Part shown: in pieces, positions 59,698 to 64,000 of the stretch
Layout: each line of letters opens with the position of its first letter
How positions within the stretch are numbered: position 1 is the first letter of the stretch
Assembly (NCBI RefSeq): GCF_965198575.1
Contig: NZ_OZ240671.1
Span: forward strand, 868,001 to 932,000
DNA from: Lichenicola sp965198575
GTDB lineage: Bacteria; Pseudomonadota; Alphaproteobacteria; Acetobacterales; Acetobacteraceae
Direction: 5' to 3'
Length of the DNA: 64,000 nt
Notes under the pieces: model-generated
The model's input: only the letters and a program-made list of their open reading frames with translations
What the model was told of the DNA's origin: nothing
Database searches by the model: none
Translations under genes and position numbers: made by a program

Positions 59698-62600
59698 ATG
59701 TCCGGTTTCCACCTGCCAGCGCTCTGGCCGTCGGCCGCCGATCCGGCACCCGCCGCCCGCCTTGCGGACGACCTGGCGCCCCTCGACCTCGCGTCCCTCG
59801 ATACCGCGTCGGGCGATGCGGCCGCCCGCCCCCCGGAAGCAGCGGCGCTGATTGCCTGCCTCGGCGGCAACAGCCCCTACCTTTCGGACCTGGCGCGCCG
59901 CGATCACGCCGTATTCGAGCGCCTGCTGCGTGACGGCCCGACCCGGGTTGCGGCGGACGCCTTGCGACAGTTGCGACGCCTGCGCCCGGCCACGCCCCGG
60001 CCGGAGATCGCCGCCGGTCTGCGCCGCGCCAAGCGGCAGGTGGCGTTGGCCACCGCCGTCGCGGACCTCGGCAGCCTGTGGACGCTCGAGCAGGTCACCG
60101 GCACCCTCAGCCTGCTGGCGGAAGCGTCGCTCCAGGTCGCCGTGGCGCATCTGCTGCAGGCGATCGGCGCAGGGCCGCCGCGCGGGTCCGGCTTCATCGT
60201 GCTGGCGATGGGCAAGCTCGGTGCGCGTGAACTCAACTACTCCAGCGACATCGACCTGACGCTGCTCTACGACCCTGGCCCGCCGGACGCGGACGACGCC
60301 TCCCCGTCGGACGATCGCCGGCGCAGCTTCATCCGGCTGGCAGCCGACCTCGTGGCCCTGCTCGAGGCGCGCGATGCCGATGGCTACGTGTTCCGCGTCG
60401 ATCTCCGCTTGCGGCCGGATCCGGGCGCCACGCCCCCCGCCGTCTCGCTGCCGGCGGCGATCACCTACTACGAGAGCTACGGCCAGACCTGGGAGCGGGC
60501 GGCGATGACCAAGGCCCGTCCGGTCGCCGGCGACGTCGCGGCGGGCCAGGCGTTCCTCGACACGATCAGGCCGTTCGTCTGGCGCCGGCACCTCGATTTC
60601 GCGGCGATCGAGGACATCCACGCCATGAAGCGCCGGATCGACCGGCACAAGCCGTCGCCCGCGCGCGCGTTCGGCGCCGACGCGGCCGACCCGGTCGCGG
60701 CCCTGCTCGGTCACGACGTGAAGCTGGGGCATGGCGGCATCCGCGAGATCGAATTCATCGCCCAGACCCTGCAGCTGGTTTGGGGCGGCCGCGAGCCGGT
60801 CCTGCGCGATCCCACCACACTCGGTGGTCTGCGACGACTGGCCGATGCCGGCTACCTGAAGCCCAGGACGGCCGAGGAGCTCTGCCATGCCTACCGGCTG
60901 CTGCGCCGCGTCGAGCACCGGCTGCAGATGCAGGCCGACCGCCAGACCCACAGCCTGCCGGGCGCGCGCGAGACGTTCGAGGCGTTCGCGGTGTTCATGG
61001 GACACGCCGACGGCACCGCCCTGGCCGCCACCCTGTTGCCGGTGCTGCAACAGACCCGCGCCAGCTTCCAGCAGATTTTCGGCGCCGGTGGGTCGATGTC
61101 GCCGGAGCCTGGGGCGCCTGAGACTGGGGCACCTGAGCCTGGGGCGCCCGAGATTGGGGCGCTGAGGACCGGGCCGGACGGGGAAACCGACGACCGGCCG
61201 AGCGCGATCGCCGATGACGCCCCCGCATTCGACCTGGACGACCCCGACCTTGCCGGGCAGCTGCAGGCGCACGGCTTCCCGGCCGGTCCGCAGGTGCTCG
61301 ACATCCTGCGGGGCTGGCGCGCTGACCGGCTGCGGGCCCTGCGCCAGCCGCGCGCACGCGACCTGCTGCGCGGGCTGATGCCGACGCTGCTGCACGCACT
61401 TGCCAGGCAGCGCGATCCGGTGGTGGCGCTGCTGCGGTTCGACACGCTGCTGTCGCGGCAGTCCGCCGGCGTGCATCTTCTGTCCCTGCTCGGGCGCAAT
61501 CCCGCTCTGCTCGCCCGCATCGTGACCATCCTGGGGGCGTCGGCAGCGCTCGCCGACCATCTGGCGGAGGTTCCGGCAGCGCTTGAGGGCCTGCTGCTGC
61601 CGGTGGAGGGTCGCGAGGCCGACCGCACGCTGCGGCACATCCTGGACCGGCAGATGCGCGCGGCCGGCAGCGTCGAGGAGGCGATCCGGGTCGCCACCCG
61701 CCTGGTGCGAGGGGAGGAGTTCCGCTTCTCGGTCGCCCAGATGCAGGCGCGCCTCGATGTCGACGCCGCCGGCCAGGCCCGTACCCGCCTGGCGGAACAC
61801 GTCATCGTGCGGATGCTCGAGCACGTGCTGGCGGAGCATCGCCTGCGCTACGGGGTGGTGCCCGGCGGCGGCCTGGCCGTGGTCGCACTCGGCAAGGCCG
61901 GCTCGCGCGAGATGATGAACGGCTCCGACCTCGACCTCATGCTGGTGTACGACCATCCCGACAGCAGCAGCGACAGCGTCCAGCCGGGTGCGGCACCGAT
62001 CCGGTCCATCGCCGCCAGCCAGTACTATACGAGACTTGTCCACGCCCTGATCGCTGCCCTCGGCGCTCCCGGTACCGCCGGACCGCTCTACGCGCTCGAC
62101 ATGCGGCTGCGGCCGTCCGGCAACAAGGGTCCGGTGGCGGTCTCGCTCGGCGCGTTCCGTCGCTACCACGCCGAGCACGCCTGGAGCTGGGAACGCATGG
62201 CGCTGTCGCGGGCACGGGTGGTTGCCGGACCGCCCGGCCTGCGCCGGCTGGTCGGAGCTGCCATCGCCACGGCACTCTCGGCGGCGCCGCAGATCCCTGC
62301 CGACGGCCCCGACATGGCGACGACGCTGCGGCGGGACGCGGCGGCAATGCGCGGCAGGCTGGCCCGCGACCTGCCGCCGCACGGGCCCTGGGACGTGAAG
62401 CTGCGCGAGGGCGGCCTGATGGAGCTCGAGTTCATCGCCCAGGTGCTGCAGCTCGCCAGTCCGGATCCGCAGGTGCGCCATCCGACCACCCGGATCGCCC
62501 TGGCGCGACTGGCCCGGGCGGGAGAGCTCTCCCGCGCCGACGCGCGCACCCTGATCGCCGCCGACCGGTTCTGGCGCAGCCTGCAGGGGATGTTGCGGAT

Positions 62601-62799
62601 CCTGGTCGGGCTGCAGGTTCCGCGCGACCTGCATGCGTCGCTCACCACGGCCGGCACGGATGCGCTGCTGCAGGGGCTGGGGCGTGAACGCGGTGATCCC
62701 CTGGCAGGGCTGGACCTGCTCGAGTTGCACCGCGACCGGATTGCCACCACCGTGCGTACCCTGTTCCTGCGTCTGGTCGGGCCCGTCGGAGCAGGCTGA
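59698..62799 (+). CDS. glnE: Bifunctional glutamine synthetase adenylyltransferase/deadenylylase
   Basis: A 1033-residue enzyme that adenylylates and de-adenylylates glutamine synthetase under PII control. Two nucleotidyltransferase domains are visible. The N-terminal one has Asp184 and Asp186 in NYSSDIDLTLLYD. The C-terminal one has Asp744 and Asp746 in NGSDLDLMLVYD. Each is followed by an HD-like helical region (GHGGIREIEFIAQTLQL; LREGGLMELEFIAQVLQL). Between them is a degenerate PEPGA-type repeat (61102-61161) not usual in the family. GGGGGAGG lies just before the ATG. Confidence 0.96.
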   Translation: MSGFHLPALWPSAADPAPAARLADDLAPLDLASLDTASGDAAARPPEAAALIACLGGNSPYLSDLARRDHAVFERLLRDGPTRVAADALRQLRRLRPATPRPEIAAGLRRAKRQVALATAVADLGSLWTLEQVTGTLSLLAEASLQVAVAHLLQAIGAGPPRGSGFIVLAMGKLGARELNYSSDIDLTLLYDPGPPDADDASPSDDRRRSFIRLAADLVALLEARDADGYVFRVDLRLRPDPGATPPAVSLPAAITYYESYGQTWERAAMTKARPVAGDVAAGQAFLDTIRPFVWRRHLDFAAIEDIHAMKRRIDRHKPSPARAFGADAADPVAALLGHDVKLGHGGIREIEFIAQTLQLVWGGREPVLRDPTTLGGLRRLADAGYLKPRTAEELCHAYRLLRRVEHRLQMQADRQTHSLPGARETFEAFAVFMGHADGTALAATLLPVLQQTRASFQQIFGAGGSMSPEPGAPETGAPEPGAPEIGALRTGPDGETDDRPSAIADDAPAFDLDDPDLAGQLQAHGFPAGPQVLDILRGWRADRLRALRQPRARDLLRGLMPTLLHALARQRDPVVALLRFDTLLSRQSAGVHLLSLLGRNPALLARIVTILGASAALADHLAEVPAALEGLLLPVEGREADRTLRHILDRQMRAAGSVEEAIRVATRLVRGEEFRFSVAQMQARLDVDAAGQARTRLAEHVIVRMLEHVLAEHRLRYGVVPGGGLAVVALGKAGSREMMNGSDLDLMLVYDHPDSSSDSVQPGAAPIRSIAASQYYTRLVHALIAALGAPGTAGPLYALDMRLRPSGNKGPVAVSLGAFRRYHAEHAWSWERMALSRARVVAGPPGLRRLVGAAIATALSAAPQIPADGPDMATTLRRDAAAMRGRLARDLPPHGPWDVKLREGGLMELEFIAQVLQLASPDPQVRHPTTRIALARLARAGELSRADARTLIAADRFWRSLQGMLRILVGLQVPRDLHASLTTAGTDALLQGLGRERGDPLAGLDLLELHRDRIATTVRTLFLRLVGPVGAG
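61102..61161 (+). repeat. 15-bp tandem repeat in the glnE linker, four copies
   Basis: Four in-frame 15-base units encode PEPGA, PETGA, PEPGA and PEIGA in the region joining the two nucleotidyltransferase halves of GlnE. The units differ at several positions, so it is not a very recent expansion. A flexible Pro/Gly linker is the likely effect. Confidence 0.85.
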
Positions 62800-62837
62800 C
62801 CAGGCCCGACCCGCCGCCCCTGAAACCGGAGACCATC

Positions 62838-63368
62838 ATGCCTGAAAATGCCGACCGGGGCCCGGCAAACTCCAACCCGGCGCTTGGCCTCGGCGACCCG
62901 GCGCCTGATTTCGATCTCCCCGCCAGCCTCGGCCGACGCGTCAGCCGCGACCAGTTCAAGGGACGCCCGTTCGTTCTCTATCTCTATCCCAAGGCGGACA
63001 CGACCGGTTGCACGCGAGAGGCTTGCGATTTCGAGCAGGCGCTCTCGACGCTGGGTGGCGCCGCGGGGAAGGCCGGTATCCCGGTCGTCGGACTCTCGCG
63101 CGATCCGATGAAGGCGATCGACGCCTTCGCCGCCAAGCACAAGCTGGGCTTCCCGCTGGCCTCGGACCTGGATGGGACGGTGGTGGAGGCCTACGGCGCC
63201 TGGGTCGAGAAATCGATGTACGGCCGGGCCTATATGGGGATCGACCGGTCCACCTTCCTGATCGACGGCGACGGCCGGATTGCCCGGGTCTGGCGCAAGG
63301 TGAAGGTGCCCGGGCATGCGGTTGAGGTCATGCAGGCGGCAGCTTCACTCTCGCCGTCGCCTGCATGA
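62838..63368 (+). CDS. bcp: Thioredoxin-dependent peroxiredoxin, Bcp/PrxQ type
   Basis: A 176-residue peroxiredoxin that reduces hydrogen peroxide and organic hydroperoxides. The peroxidatic Cys58 is in TGCTREACDF, and the resolving Cys63 five residues later is the two-cysteine form of the Bcp family. The thioredoxin-like core includes RPFVLYLYPKADTT and TFLIDGDGRIARVWRKVKVPGHA. An extra 15-residue N-terminal segment precedes the fold. It is 38 bases after glnE on the same strand and may be co-transcribed. Confidence 0.96.
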   Translation: MPENADRGPANSNPALGLGDPAPDFDLPASLGRRVSRDQFKGRPFVLYLYPKADTTGCTREACDFEQALSTLGGAAGKAGIPVVGLSRDPMKAIDAFAAKHKLGFPLASDLDGTVVEAYGAWVEKSMYGRAYMGIDRSTFLIDGDGRIARVWRKVKVPGHAVEVMQAAASLSPSPA

Positions 63369-63381
63369 GGCAAGCCGCCGA

Positions 63382-63735
63382 CTAGTAGCCGGGCTGGCCG
63401 TAATATCCCGGCTGCGCGTAGCCCGGCGGCGGATAGCCGGGCTGCCCGTAGGCACCGGGCGGCGGCGCGGCATAGGCCTGCGGCGGTGGGGCATACACCA
63501 CCGGCGGCGGCGGCGGCGCCGAGTTGGCGTAGATACCGGCTCCGATCGCGCCGATGATCGCACCGGCCGCGAGACCGCCGAGCAGCGCACCGCCATGGCC
63601 GCCGTGGTGGCGATAGTCGCCGTAACCGCGATGATAGCCGCCGCGATGCCATTGCGCGTCCGCCGGGGTCGCCACGGTGGCAAGGCCGGCGGCCAGGACC
63701 GGCACGGCAAGCAAGAGACGCAGGGTGTTGCTCAT
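63382..63735 (-). CDS. Pro/Tyr/Gly-rich secreted protein
   Basis: A 117-residue protein from ATG 63735, with GGAAGG nine bases upstream. A signal peptide (LRLLLAVPVLAAGLATVATPADA) is cleaved after ADA. A His/Gly/Tyr segment (HRGGYHRGYGDYRHHGGHGG) follows, then one hydrophobic glycine-zipper helix (ALLGGLAAGAIIGAIGAGIY) and a Pro/Tyr/Gln repeat tail (PPPGYAQPGYYGQPGY). The glycine-zipper plus low-complexity tail suggests a membrane-associated surface protein. Convergent with bcp, 13 bases apart. Confidence 0.8.
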   Translation of the reverse strand: MSNTLRLLLAVPVLAAGLATVATPADAQWHRGGYHRGYGDYRHHGGHGGALLGGLAAGAIIGAIGAGIYANSAPPPPPVVYAPPPQAYAAPPPGAYGQPGYPPPGYAQPGYYGQPGY

Positions 63736-63949
63736 GATGCGATACCTTCCAACTGAACGGCGGCCCAACTCAACGGCGGCGACGGACGATACACCGACCC
63801 GCATGGGTCTTGCGGTAACGATGCCCGTCGACCGGGCGGACGATGCCGTCGCCGGTCGAGACGTCCTCGCCGCTATGGACCACTGTCGCCGCCGAGCGTG
63901 GCTATTCGTGGGCAGCGTTGTGTCTGTCCGGTGTCAGACCGCTGCCGGA

Positions 63950-64000
63950 TCAACGCGCGGCATTCGGTGGCTGTTGCAGGCGATACCCGTCCGGCACCTC
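63950..64000 (-). CDS. Possible C-terminal end of a gene cut by the window edge
   Basis: On the minus strand an open frame enters from beyond base 64000 and ends at a TGA at 63950-63952, giving the last residues EVPDGYRLQQPPNAAR. Only 16 codons are visible, so this is tentative. The 214 bases between it and the previous gene (63736-63949) contain an 8-bp inverted repeat (TCGACCGG/CCGGTCGA, about 63829-63860) and no other recognisable feature. Confidence 0.3.
   Translation of the reverse strand, partial: EVPDGYRLQQPPNAAR

Overview
The window is a high-GC stretch with no insertion sequence, prophage or CRISPR array that I can recognise. It reads as a chromosomal core region of an alphaproteobacterium. 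The evidence is the gene order of the ribosomal clusters, a zinc-free S14, an alpha operon without rpsD, a slipin, RmuC, GlnE and a NodT-type RND triad. An acetic-acid-bacterium relative (Acetobacteraceae) is my best guess. It rests on overall protein style and on an adenylate kinase with a four-cysteine LID, not on a database search.

Left flank (1-7.8 kb): a truncated unknown protein carrying a four-copy tandem peptide repeat, an ExoX-like 3'-5' exonuclease five bases downstream of a slipin, a ChrA-type chromate transporter, and a giant transglutaminase/DUF2126 protein.

Centre (7.8-36.3 kb, all on the minus strand): nearly the whole ribosomal protein and RNA polymerase gene set. Transcription runs from high to low coordinates. 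First comes rplK-rplA-rplJ-rplL-rpoB-rpoC, closed by a strong terminator. Then, from a promoter near 24.74 kb, come rpsL-rpsG-tuf-S10-spc-secY-adk. Finally, from its own promoter near 10.58 kb, come rpsM-rpsK-rpoA-rplQ, closed by a terminator. fusA is not between rpsG and tuf, and secE-nusG are not upstream of rplK. The rpoB-rpoC gap holds an inverted pair of a two-hairpin repeat, and a third copy follows rplO.

Right flank (36.3-64 kb): two small unknown proteins, a translationally coupled RND efflux triad, a Gly/Tyr-rich lipoprotein, an OmpA-family porin, and a poorer-GC segment with a small lipoprotein. Next come a sensor kinase and its probable response regulator, separated by an antisense aldo/keto reductase, then rmuC, two secreted alpha/beta hydrolases, glycogen debranching enzyme glgX, an AsmA-like/DUF3971 envelope protein, glnE, a bcp peroxiredoxin and a Pro/Tyr-rich secreted protein.

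Together the window is mainly translation and transcription machinery. Around it sit envelope maintenance, efflux, nitrogen control (GlnE) and glycogen turnover functions. I found no clear candidate for a wholly new defence or mobile system. The most unusual signals are the paired hairpin repeats inside the rpoBC and spc operons, the displaced fusA and secE-nusG, and the two unknown small genes beside rplK.
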